Origin: an uncultured Lentisphaeria bacterium
GTDB lineage: Bacteria; Verrucomicrobiota; Lentisphaeria; Victivallales; Victivallaceae
Direction: 5' to 3'
DNA: 64,000 bases
NCBI GenBank assembly: GCA_949298075.1
Contig: CASFVA010000051.1
Span: 1-64,000 of the forward strand
Numbering within the stretch: position 1 is the first letter of the stretch; each line of letters begins with the position of its first letter. The translations under genes were made by a program, and so were the position numbers. The notes beneath the pieces were generated by a model that ran no database searches, was not told where the DNA came from, and worked only from the letters and a program-made list of their open reading frames with translations. Positions 45,403 through 52,527 of the stretch are shown here, one piece after another.

Positions 45403-46491
45403 TTATGCCAGAATTTCCGGCAAAGACGGACTGATACCTTTACGGTGAAGGGCTTCTGCGGCCGCAAACGCCATGATATATGGGCCGAAAGAATGCTCGT
45501 CATTGCGGTTCCACCACCGGTTGCTGTAATCGGCCTCAGTGCCGTTGCCGGGGGCGAGGCAGCCCGGGCAGCAGTTGTTGACCGAGCCATCGTCTTCAAT
45601 GTACTCCAGCAAGCCTTTGATGCCGCGCAGGAAAGGTTCGACGCCATTTTTGGCGGAAATAACTCCGCACTCGATCGAACGTCCGAGGCCGTACATGATC
45701 ATGCCGGTGCCAGAGGTTTCGGGATAGCTGAGCAGCTGATTAACCACCTGGTGGAACATTCCTTTCTCATCCTGCCAGGAGAGAGAACCGGCCATGGTGT
45801 CAAGAAAAGCCTCGACAATGGTCTGGTAACCCGGATGATCCTTCGGCATGTCCATGATCATGTCAATCAGGCCATGGATTCCCCAGCCCTGCCCCCGACT
45901 CCAAATCGCCGACCAGCCGCGCAGAGAATCCCGGACGTTGACCGCCTGGTGGTATATGCGCAACTCAGGATCGCGCAGACGGGTATGGTGGCCCATCATC
46001 TGCTTGACAGCCTCGTCGTAATAACGCTTGTCACCGGTTACCCGCCCCATGTAAACCAGGAACGGACAAACTCCGAACACCGTGTCGATCCAAATAAAAC
46101 CGCGGCTGTGACTTGCTCCCCCATGGCGCATGTCAAAAATTCCCTGCAGATCACGGGACTGCTCAGTCATCAGCAATTCCACATGCCTGCAAAGAATTTC
46201 CCGGGCTTCCGGCATGACCCCCTTGTACAGCAAATAGGCTGAGGCATTACCCCCTACCCGGTAAACCGTCGGGCCATAGGCTCCGCCGACATTGGCGATT
46301 TTATCTTCGATGAAAGGTTTCAATTCACTTTTCACCCGGTCAAGAATCGCCTGGTCCTGGTTTTCAACCGCGTAACGGGCTATCGCATGCATACTCAGGG
46401 TACAGGCATATGATTTATCCATCGGATGGCATTCAAGATGCTTTTCCCAGGCCTTTTTGGCGACATCTCCATACGATTTGAAGTTGCTCAT
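45403..46491 (-). CDS. GH105 unsaturated rhamnogalacturonyl/glucuronyl hydrolase
   Basis: A 362-residue cytoplasmic (alpha/alpha)6-barrel glycosidase that removes the 4,5-unsaturated uronic acid left by lyases. Marks of the family are GFIWIDTVFGVCPFLVYMGR, with the catalytic Asp region, WSRGQGWGIHGLIDMI and YPETSGTGMIMYGLGR. No signal peptide. It is the last gene of the SDR - RraA - alcohol dehydrogenase - KduD - GH105 run. GH88 is the nearest alternative family. Confidence 0.9.
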   Translation of the reverse strand: MSNFKSYGDVAKKAWEKHLECHPMDKSYACTLSMHAIARYAVENQDQAILDRVKSELKPFIEDKIANVGGAYGPTVYRVGGNASAYLLYKGVMPEAREILCRHVELLMTEQSRDLQGIFDMRHGGASHSRGFIWIDTVFGVCPFLVYMGRVTGDKRYYDEAVKQMMGHHTRLRDPELRIYHQAVNVRDSLRGWSAIWSRGQGWGIHGLIDMIMDMPKDHPGYQTIVEAFLDTMAGSLSWQDEKGMFHQVVNQLLSYPETSGTGMIMYGLGRSIECGVISAKNGVEPFLRGIKGLLEYIEDDGSVNNCCPGCLAPGNGTEADYSNRWWNRNDEHSFGPYIMAFAAAEALHRKGISPSLPEILA

Positions 46492-46550
46492 TTGTCAGGG
46501 TAGCTCCAAATTTTCAAGTTGCGTTTGATAATTATGAAACCATGATTCTC

Positions 46551-47315
46551 TTAACGGCCCATCCAACCGCCATCCACGAGATAGATGGCGCCGTCAACAT
46601 AATTGGACGCCTCCGAGGCCAGGAACACCGCGACCCCCTTGAAATCCTCGGGAGTACCCCAGCGTCCAGCCGGAATGCGCTCGAGAATTTGCCGGCTGCG
46701 GGTTTCATCGGCCCGCAGCGCGGCAGTGTTGTCGGTTGCGATGTATCCGGGAGCAATGCCGTTGACGTTGACCCCCTTTGAGGCCCACTCATTGGAAAGG
46801 GCCATCACCAGTTCGCCGACGCCGGCCTTGCTGGCGGCATAGCCCGGGACCGTGACTCCCCCCTGGAACGTCAGCAGACTGCAGGTGAAAACAATCTTTC
46901 CCTTGCCCCGGGCCACCATGTCGCGCCCGAATTCCCGTGCCATGATAAACTGGGAATCCAAGTTAATAGCGATAATTTTATCCCAGTACTCGTCAGGATG
47001 CTCGACCGCGGGTTTACGCAGAATGCTGCCGGCATTGTTGAAGAGGATGTCCACCCGAGGGTGCTCCCGCTTCACTTTGGCAATGAATTCGTAAAGGGCC
47101 TTGCGATCGGAAAAATCACAGGTATAACCCCAGAAATTACGTCCGAGAGCTTTGACTTCCTTTTCTACGTCACTTTCTTTCTCAAGCTGGGCGCTGACAC
47201 CGATAATGTCCGCACCGGCTTCAGCCAAACCCACTGCAATGCCGCGGCCGATACCGCGACGGCATCCGGACACCAGGGCGATTTTTCCATCAAGTTTGAA
47301 TTGATCAAGAATCAT
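46551..47315 (-). CDS. kduD: SDR dehydrogenase, KduD-like (2-deoxy-D-gluconate 3-dehydrogenase type)
   Basis: A 254-residue short-chain dehydrogenase. The nucleotide loop is VSGCRRGIGRGIAVGLAEAG, NNAGSILRKPAVEH follows, and the catalytic Ser-Tyr-Lys lie in SLLTFQGGVTVPGYAASKAG. The segments ILRKPAVEHPDEYWDKIIAI and FKGVAVFLASEASNYVDG resemble KduD, which acts on 2-dehydro-3-deoxy-gluconate from unsaturated uronates. GAGGAG seven bases before the ATG at 47315 lies at the end of the upstream alcohol dehydrogenase gene. The GH105 neighbour supports the role. Confidence 0.85.
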   Translation of the reverse strand: MILDQFKLDGKIALVSGCRRGIGRGIAVGLAEAGADIIGVSAQLEKESDVEKEVKALGRNFWGYTCDFSDRKALYEFIAKVKREHPRVDILFNNAGSILRKPAVEHPDEYWDKIIAINLDSQFIMAREFGRDMVARGKGKIVFTCSLLTFQGGVTVPGYAASKAGVGELVMALSNEWASKGVNVNGIAPGYIATDNTAALRADETRSRQILERIPAGRWGTPEDFKGVAVFLASEASNYVDGAIYLVDGGWMGR

Positions 47316-47319
47316 TTTT

Positions 47320-48348
47320 TCACTCCTCATCGCTGCATTTGATTAAGGTTTTAATCGCGGTGGCATTGCCCACCATGGATCTGAATCCGGCCTCAATGTC
47401 ATCAAGGTCAAACACACCGGTGATCAATTTGCTCAACGGCAGTTTACCCTCGGCGGAAATCCGCAGCGCAGTGTCGAAGTCTTCCGCTTCATAGAGGCGC
47501 GCGCCGAAAAGCCGCAGCTCCCGCCAGAAGAATTTGTGCATATTGACCGGCACCGGCTTGCTGTAAATGCCAACCGCGACAATCCGACCGCGGGTACGGA
47601 CAACTTCCGTCATGATCGCCGCTCCGGGTTCGGATGCCGTCACTTCAAATAGCACATCCGCACCGGCTCCGCCAGTCATGCCATTAATGGTTTCCACCAT
47701 GTCGCATTCCTGCGGATTGACCACTTCAAAACCGCATTTCCGGGCAAAATCAATCCGGTAGGGGTTGATCTCAGAAATCACCACTCTTGCGCCAGCGGCT
47801 TTTGCCACCATGGCAATCAGCAGACCAATCGGCCCTCCCCCCATGACGAGAGCGAATTCTCCAGCCTTGAGTTCGGAAATCCGCACGTCATGGCAGGCCA
47901 CCGCCACTGGTTCAATCAGTGCGGCTTCCTTCAACGACAAGCCGGCCGGAACCTTGTACAAAGTACGTTCCTTGACCGCCCAATACTCCTGAAAGGCGCC
48001 AATGCTGTCAATGCCCATGAATTTGAGGTTCATGCAGATGTGGGAGAGTCCGGTGTTGCAGGCCGGGCAGTCTCCGCACCAATCCAGCGGTCGGATCACC
48101 ACCCGGTCGCCGGGAGCGAACCTGGTTACACCGGAGCCGACAGCCGCCACCACCGCAGAGGCTTCATGGCCGATCACCTGGGGGGGATTAACCCGTTTGT
48201 CCATTTTGCCATGGAAAATGTGCATATCCGTACCGCAGATACCGCAATAAGCGACCTTCAGCAGCACTTCATCAGCGGCCGGAACCGCTGCCACGGCGTC
48301 ATTTTTGACTTCGAAATGACCTTCGCTAACGTAATAAGCAGCTTTCAT
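47320..48348 (-). CDS. Zinc-dependent medium-chain alcohol dehydrogenase
   Basis: A 342-residue MDR-family dehydrogenase. The catalytic zinc site shows CGICGTDMHIFHG and IGHEASAVV; the structural zinc cysteines lie in DWCGDCPACNTGLSHICMN; the cofactor fold has VMGGGPIGLLIAMVAKAAGA. Relatives include threonine, sorbitol and galactitol-phosphate dehydrogenases, so a sugar acid or polyol substrate is likely in this operon. AAGGA lies eight bases before the ATG at 48348. It is four bases upstream of kduD. Confidence 0.88.
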   Translation of the reverse strand: MKAAYYVSEGHFEVKNDAVAAVPAADEVLLKVAYCGICGTDMHIFHGKMDKRVNPPQVIGHEASAVVAAVGSGVTRFAPGDRVVIRPLDWCGDCPACNTGLSHICMNLKFMGIDSIGAFQEYWAVKERTLYKVPAGLSLKEAALIEPVAVACHDVRISELKAGEFALVMGGGPIGLLIAMVAKAAGARVVISEINPYRIDFARKCGFEVVNPQECDMVETINGMTGGAGADVLFEVTASEPGAAIMTEVVRTRGRIVAVGIYSKPVPVNMHKFFWRELRLFGARLYEAEDFDTALRISAEGKLPLSKLITGVFDLDDIEAGFRSMVGNATAIKTLIKCSDEE

Positions 48349-48360
48349 TTTGTTTTTCCT

Positions 48361-48398
48361 TAAAATCAAAAACGAATTTCCGCCGGATCGGCGGAAAA
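48361..48398 (-). terminator. Intercistronic hairpin (attenuator or processing site)
   Basis: TTTCCGCCG (48377-48385) pairs perfectly with CGGCGGAAA (48389-48397) over a three-base loop; on the minus strand TTCGTTTTTGATTTTA follows. Its place between the RraA-like and alcohol dehydrogenase genes suggests partial termination or RNA stabilisation within the operon. Confidence 0.55.
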
Positions 48399-48428
48399 AT
48401 TTCGGTAAAATCCCGGAGTCCGCCGGCC

Positions 48429-49088
48429 CTAGAAATAGCCTCCCTGAGCCACCACGTCCGTAGGCTTCATGCCAGAACGGACCATGCCGCGGATTCCTTC
48501 CTCCTTCTCAAGAATCTTTTCCGCTTTCACCAGCACATCGTAGGCAATGTCCTGCGGGATCCGAATCACTCCGTCGATGTCTCCGAGAATCCAATCTCCT
48601 GGAGTTACGACCACTTCGCCGATCAGCACCGGCTTCTGATAGTAGTACATCCGGAACCGTCCAAGCATTCCGACGTTGGTGCGGTATTTGTGAAAGATGG
48701 GAAACCCCTGCGCCAGAATGGCGTCCGTATCCCTGATGCCATTGATGAAAGCGCCGCGGCATCCGGCTTTAATCGCCGCCATCGTCATGATTTCACCCCA
48801 CTGGGCGGTGACGGTGTCGCCGGTGCAGTCCCACATTACAATGCTGTCTTCGTGCAGAGCTTCGAGCATCTCGGCCCGCATTTCGAATTCACCGTCGGTG
48901 GTAATATCCGGCGCCCCCTTGATGGTGAATGCCACGCCGCAGAGTTTCATGTCCCGATTGAGAGGGGCATAGTCTGAGGGCAAGGCGGCGTTTACTTTGT
49001 AATCGAAACGCATAATGTCGTTGACCGCTCCAGTGTAAAGCCGGAGATAACGCTCTCGCATTTCAGATACAGACACGGGGTATTTCAT
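48429..49088 (-). CDS. RraA-like family protein (HMG aldolase-like)
   Basis: A 219-residue member of the RraA / 4-hydroxy-4-methyl-2-oxoglutarate aldolase superfamily. The fold signature is CGVAFTIKG at residues about 48-56, then WGEIMTMAAIKAGCRGAFINGIRDTDAI, with the Arg-Asp pair that binds substrate and metal in the aldolases, and PGDWILGDIDGVIRIP. GGGAG lies seven bases before the ATG at 49088. Family members within sugar-acid clusters are probably lyases or decarboxylases of 2-oxo acids; the real reaction is not determined. Confidence 0.83.
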   Translation of the reverse strand: MKYPVSVSEMRERYLRLYTGAVNDIMRFDYKVNAALPSDYAPLNRDMKLCGVAFTIKGAPDITTDGEFEMRAEMLEALHEDSIVMWDCTGDTVTAQWGEIMTMAAIKAGCRGAFINGIRDTDAILAQGFPIFHKYRTNVGMLGRFRMYYYQKPVLIGEVVVTPGDWILGDIDGVIRIPQDIAYDVLVKAEKILEKEEGIRGMVRSGMKPTDVVAQGGYF

Positions 49089-49148
49089 CGTCGGACTCCC
49101 TGGTTGCGCAACCGGTCCGACCAAGCCGACCGGCTGCGATGGTGTTGG

Positions 49149-49871
49149 TTATTTCTTATCCTTTATAAGGAAATTGATATTGTCAAAATTGATTTCGCGA
49201 ATCATCACATAATCCGGCTGGTTGACCACAAAAGCGATCACGTTGGCCACATCAGCCGGACGCAGAAACTTCTGCCGCTGCACCACCCGGTCGCCCCAGT
49301 AGTTGCTGTCGACGGGCCCGGGATTGATATCGGTGACTTTCACATGATACTGAATGCATTGATCGGCCAAAGCGCTGTTGAACCCCCGGGCGGCAAATTT
49401 GCTCGAACAATACAGCGGAGCACCCGGATTGGTGCGCTGGCCGGCCATGGAAATCAGCGTGAGAACGTGTCCGGACTGCTTGGGTTTCATAATTTTGAGA
49501 CATTCCCGGGTACACAGGAAAACCCCCTTGACATTGACGTCAAACATGGCGTTGAATTTGGACACATCAGTTTCCGAAAGATCCGGTGTTGCCAGACCGA
49601 TTCCGGCGGAGTTGATCAGGACATCAACGGTCCCGAATTTTTCCACACAGGACGCCACTGCATTCTTGACAGTAGCCTCATCGGTAACGTCACCGGCGAC
49701 TCCGGCGAAATTCGGGCTGGCGATCAGTTCGCTCGTTTCCTTCAGTTCATCGGCCTTAAGAGTGAGAGTAAACACCTTTGCCCCCATCTCCACAAATTTC
49801 ATGGCGCAGGCTCGACCGATTCCGCTTCCGGCTCCGGTGATGAAAATTACCTTTCCGCAGACATAGTCCAT
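49149..49871 (-). CDS. SDR-family oxidoreductase
   Basis: A 240-residue short-chain dehydrogenase with TGAGSGIGRACAMKF (nucleotide loop), NSAGIGLATPDLSE, and catalytic residues in LISMAGQRTNPGAPLYCSSKFA. The C-terminal part MIREINFDNINFLI is short. GGAGG lies five bases before the ATG at 49871. It is the first gene of the uronate operon. Its sugar or sugar-acid substrate is unknown. Confidence 0.87.
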   Translation of the reverse strand: MDYVCGKVIFITGAGSGIGRACAMKFVEMGAKVFTLTLKADELKETSELIASPNFAGVAGDVTDEATVKNAVASCVEKFGTVDVLINSAGIGLATPDLSETDVSKFNAMFDVNVKGVFLCTRECLKIMKPKQSGHVLTLISMAGQRTNPGAPLYCSSKFAARGFNSALADQCIQYHVKVTDINPGPVDSNYWGDRVVQRQKFLRPADVANVIAFVVNQPDYVMIREINFDNINFLIKDKK

Positions 49872-49939
49872 AATGACCTCCATAGTTTATGGCATGCTCA
49901 ATTCCAGCATTGGTGTATGAATACCTAATTTATACTGAA

Positions 49940-49955
49940 CTTGACGAAAGTCAAG
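49940..49955. promoter_or_regulatory. Inverted repeat upstream of the uronate operon
   Basis: CTTGAC-GAAA-GTCAAG lies about 70 bases before the SDR start codon, with a minus-strand TATAAA eight bases beyond it (49930-49935). It could be the operator of the operon or overlap a -35 box. Confidence 0.45.
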
Positions 49956-50321
49956 CGGAAAATGACTTAAATTACGGTTTTCGACCTGTTATTTTTATGG
50001 ATAACTTTCACGTCACCAACAGAATGCTAAAAAACAAAACTGCCATTACAGGCTAATATTTATTGTATATTTTTCACTTTAACCTGTTGCCGTGATGAAT
50101 AAAACATCCCGTCAGCACAATTCAGCATTGCTTGATAAATTTATTTTTGAAGCTGAATTGTCGTCTGCTTTACTGGAAGCGCAGAAGCATTTTTCAATAT
50201 CGCTGATTTCAATATACACCGTCGGGCGCAGATGTCAACCTGTCCCGAAGCCATTATTATGAAAAATTCCCGGCTGCCGCCGTCTGCTTCGGACACTATT
50301 TAGTAAAAAACATATTAATAC

Positions 50322-50350
50322 TTGCAGCAGCCTTGCTATTCAGTTATATT
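50322..50350 (+). promoter_or_regulatory. Promoter of the MBL hydrolase gene
   Basis: TTGCAG (50322-50327), a 17-base spacer and TATATT (50345-50350), 40 bases before the start codon, with a strong GGGAGGAG ribosome site between. Confidence 0.65.
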
Positions 50351-50389
50351 ACATGAAATGCGCTTTATACCAAAAAGGGAGGAGAGTCA

Positions 50390-51199
50390 ATGCAGATTCA
50401 CATTCTTGGCAGTTGTTCGGGGACTGAGCCATGGCCAGGCCGTGACTACACGTCATGGATACTGGAGGAATCTGGTGGAGACCTGCTGTGGTTTGACGCC
50501 GGCGGAGCATGTGCTTCAAAGGCGTATGTCAAGGGGCTGTCATCACTGAAGGCAAAGGCACTGTTTCTCTCTCATTCCCACTTTGACCACACTGCCGGGC
50601 TGCCTGGAATTTTTCAGCTGATCCACAAAGAAAAATGGCTTCATCAGGATCGCTCCTTTCAAGAGTTGCCGTGCTATACGGCGGAGGCTGCGGTCATTAC
50701 TGCGGCAGAGATGTTTTTAACCGCCAACGCCGGCGGGAATGATGATGACTGGAAATTCCAACCGGTCGTCCGGACATTGTCTCCCGGTGCAATTTACCGT
50801 GACGATGAAGTGGAGATAGAGGCCTTGCCGAATTGCCACATGCGACCTGATTTGCGCACTGGGAAGCCCTTGAGCTACTCTTTCCGGATTCAAACTCCGT
50901 ACGGTAACATTGTATATACCGGGGACGTGAAATCGCTGGCTGAATTAACCGTCTGGCTGGAACAGCCGGTTGCCTTGCTGATGGCGGAAACCGGACATCA
51001 TCATGCCGATGCGCTGTGCGCAATGATCCTTGAGCGGCAATGGCCGGTTCATCAGGTGCTGTTTTTGCACCATGGGCGGGCTATTCTCGAAAACCCGGCC
51101 GAGGAAAAGGCCAAGGCCGATGCTGTTCTGGGCAAAAGTGTGATACTCGCTGACGACGGACAGACAATCTGCTTGAATGACTTTCGAAACAATGGATGA
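50390..51199 (+). CDS. MBL-fold metallo-hydrolase (RNase Z-like)
   Basis: A 269-residue metallo-beta-lactamase-fold protein. It opens with IHILGSCSGTEPWPGRDYTS, has the metal motif LSHSHFDHTAGLPG near residue 63, further ligands in LPNCHM and VYTGDVK, and a closing His in FLHHGR. The beginning recalls RNase Z, coenzyme PQQ protein PqqB and phosphodiesterases of this fold; the tRNA-processing exosite arm is not evident. Substrate unknown. It appears to be transcribed alone. Confidence 0.85.
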   Translation: MQIHILGSCSGTEPWPGRDYTSWILEESGGDLLWFDAGGACASKAYVKGLSSLKAKALFLSHSHFDHTAGLPGIFQLIHKEKWLHQDRSFQELPCYTAEAAVITAAEMFLTANAGGNDDDWKFQPVVRTLSPGAIYRDDEVEIEALPNCHMRPDLRTGKPLSYSFRIQTPYGNIVYTGDVKSLAELTVWLEQPVALLMAETGHHHADALCAMILERQWPVHQVLFLHHGRAILENPAEEKAKADAVLGKSVILADDGQTICLNDFRNNG

Positions 51200-51375
51200 C
51201 AATTTCAGCTGATCGCGGAATCCGTACGGGACAATATATGCAAGTTACCGGAACGTGGCTGCTGCGGTGCCGTAAATAATCAGACCGGCTGAAAAATCGG
51301 ACCAGAGAATTTGCGCAGGGTGTAAAATATTTTAAGTCGCAATTATTAAAAACTATTTAAAAGGTATTGCGTAAA

Positions 51376-52278
51376 ATGAGCTTTGTCGCATTCATCCTGA
51401 TTTTTATTTCAATTTTCATGCATGTGGCATGGAACATGATTTCCAAGAGTGTCAAACCCTCTCTGGCATTTTACGGATTGATGTCGACCACCGGAGCCTT
51501 GATTTGGCTGCCCTTTTTCATTGTGTCGGACTGGAACTGGAGCGCCCTGCCCTACCGATTGTTTTTCATGATCCTGGCCAGCATTGCAGCTGAAGTATTT
51601 TATGTCGGAGGCCTGGCCCGGGGCTATGCAATCGGCGAAGTCTCGTTAATCTACCCGCTGGTCAGAGCCTTGCCGGTACTGATGGTGGCCGCGCTGACCG
51701 GGTTGACCGGGATCGGCACTCCGTTGACTCGGGTGGAGTGGCTCGGCATGGCGGTGGTTTCAATCGGATGCCTCACCATGCCGCTGCAGACTTTTCGGGA
51801 ATTCAGCTTCAGGCGCTATACCGGACGCGTCTACAAATATATTCTGATCGGCGCTATCGGTATTTCAATTTATACAATCATGGACGGCGGAGCGCTGGAG
51901 ATTCTGCGCAAACAACCCGGAATAACGTGGCGGACCACAGACGTTCTTGCCTATTTATTCATCATAGAATTCGGCCTCGCAACCGGGACGCTGTTTCTGG
52001 TGCTGTGTGACAAGCGTGAACATCGCTGCCTCCGGGAACTGGTTCGGAAAATTCATTATCCGATAATGGCCGGTTTCTGCAGTTCCGGTGCGTATGCCCT
52101 GATTCTGGTCGCAATGGGCTACGTCAGCAACGTGGCCTACATTCAGGCTTTCCGGCAATTAAGCCTGCCGCTGGGATTCCTGGCCGGAGTGCTGATTCTC
52201 AAAGAAGCCTTCTCGGCGCCCAAGGTGGCGGGAATGCTGCTGATCCTGGCCGGACTGATTCTGATCACATTGGGATAA
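51376..52278 (+). CDS. EamA/DMT-family transporter
   Basis: A 300-residue membrane protein with ten hydrophobic segments in two repeated halves, the drug/metabolite transporter layout. Each half ends with the typical pattern (YPLVRALPVLMVAAL... and FRQLSLPLGFLAGVLILKE). The ATG at 51376 is preferred; the TTG at 51367 lies too close to AAGG. The substrate is unknown. It ends six bases before the tRNA-Gly genes of the opposite strand. Confidence 0.85.
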   Translation: MSFVAFILIFISIFMHVAWNMISKSVKPSLAFYGLMSTTGALIWLPFFIVSDWNWSALPYRLFFMILASIAAEVFYVGGLARGYAIGEVSLIYPLVRALPVLMVAALTGLTGIGTPLTRVEWLGMAVVSIGCLTMPLQTFREFSFRRYTGRVYKYILIGAIGISIYTIMDGGALEILRKQPGITWRTTDVLAYLFIIEFGLATGTLFLVLCDKREHRCLRELVRKIHYPIMAGFCSSGAYALILVAMGYVSNVAYIQAFRQLSLPLGFLAGVLILKEAFSAPKVAGMLLILAGLILITLG

Positions 52279-52283
52279 AAAAA

Positions 52284-52359
52284 TGGAGCGAGTGACCGGA
52301 ATCGAACCGGCGACAATCACGTTGGCAACGTGATGCTCTACCAACTGAGCTACACTCGC
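52284..52359 (-). tRNA. tRNA-Gly (GCC), copy 1
   Basis: A 76-base cloverleaf read on the minus strand. The acceptor stem is GCGAGTG/CACTCGC, the anticodon loop TTGCCAA gives anticodon GCC, the T arm is GGTTCGAATCC, and CCA is encoded (complement of 52284-52286). A run of seven Ts follows directly and may end transcription. It is identical to copy 2, 16 bases away. Confidence 0.98.
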
Positions 52360-52375
52360 ACTGACAGCATTGCAA

Positions 52376-52451
52376 TGGAGCGAGTGACCGGAATCGAACC
52401 GGCGACAATCACGTTGGCAACGTGATGCTCTACCAACTGAGCTACACTCGC
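52376..52451 (-). tRNA. tRNA-Gly (GCC), copy 2
   Basis: Identical in all 76 bases to the copy at 52284-52359, with encoded CCA. It is the promoter-proximal copy; a sigma70-type promoter lies just upstream at 52467-52495. Confidence 0.98.
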
Positions 52452-52466
52452 TTGAAGTTGTATTAT

Positions 52467-52495
52467 AATATAGGCGTATTTAAGCTGGTTTGCAA
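52467..52495 (-). promoter_or_regulatory. Promoter of the tRNA-Gly pair
   Basis: On the minus strand TTGCAA (52490-52495), a 17-base spacer and TATATT (52467-52472), ending 15 bases before the mature tRNA. Confidence 0.7.
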
Positions 52496-52527
52496 GCTGA
52501 AATTTGAAAAAAACACGACTTTTTACA

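Larger units (their letters stand above)
49872..50389. other. Intergenic region between divergent SDR and MBL genes
   Basis: This 518-base A+T-rich gap holds an inverted repeat at 49940-49955 just upstream of the SDR gene, and the promoter of the MBL gene at 50322-50350. Nothing else is recognised. Confidence 0.55.

Noticed and set aside
45223-46242. Plus-strand open frame opposite GH105
   Set aside because: Antisense shadow; it would also run through the GH105 terminator.
52284-52451. tRNA pair as an attachment site of an inserted element
   Set aside because: The duplicate is full length on both sides with a shared promoter, and nothing mobile lies beside it; simple tandem duplication explains it.
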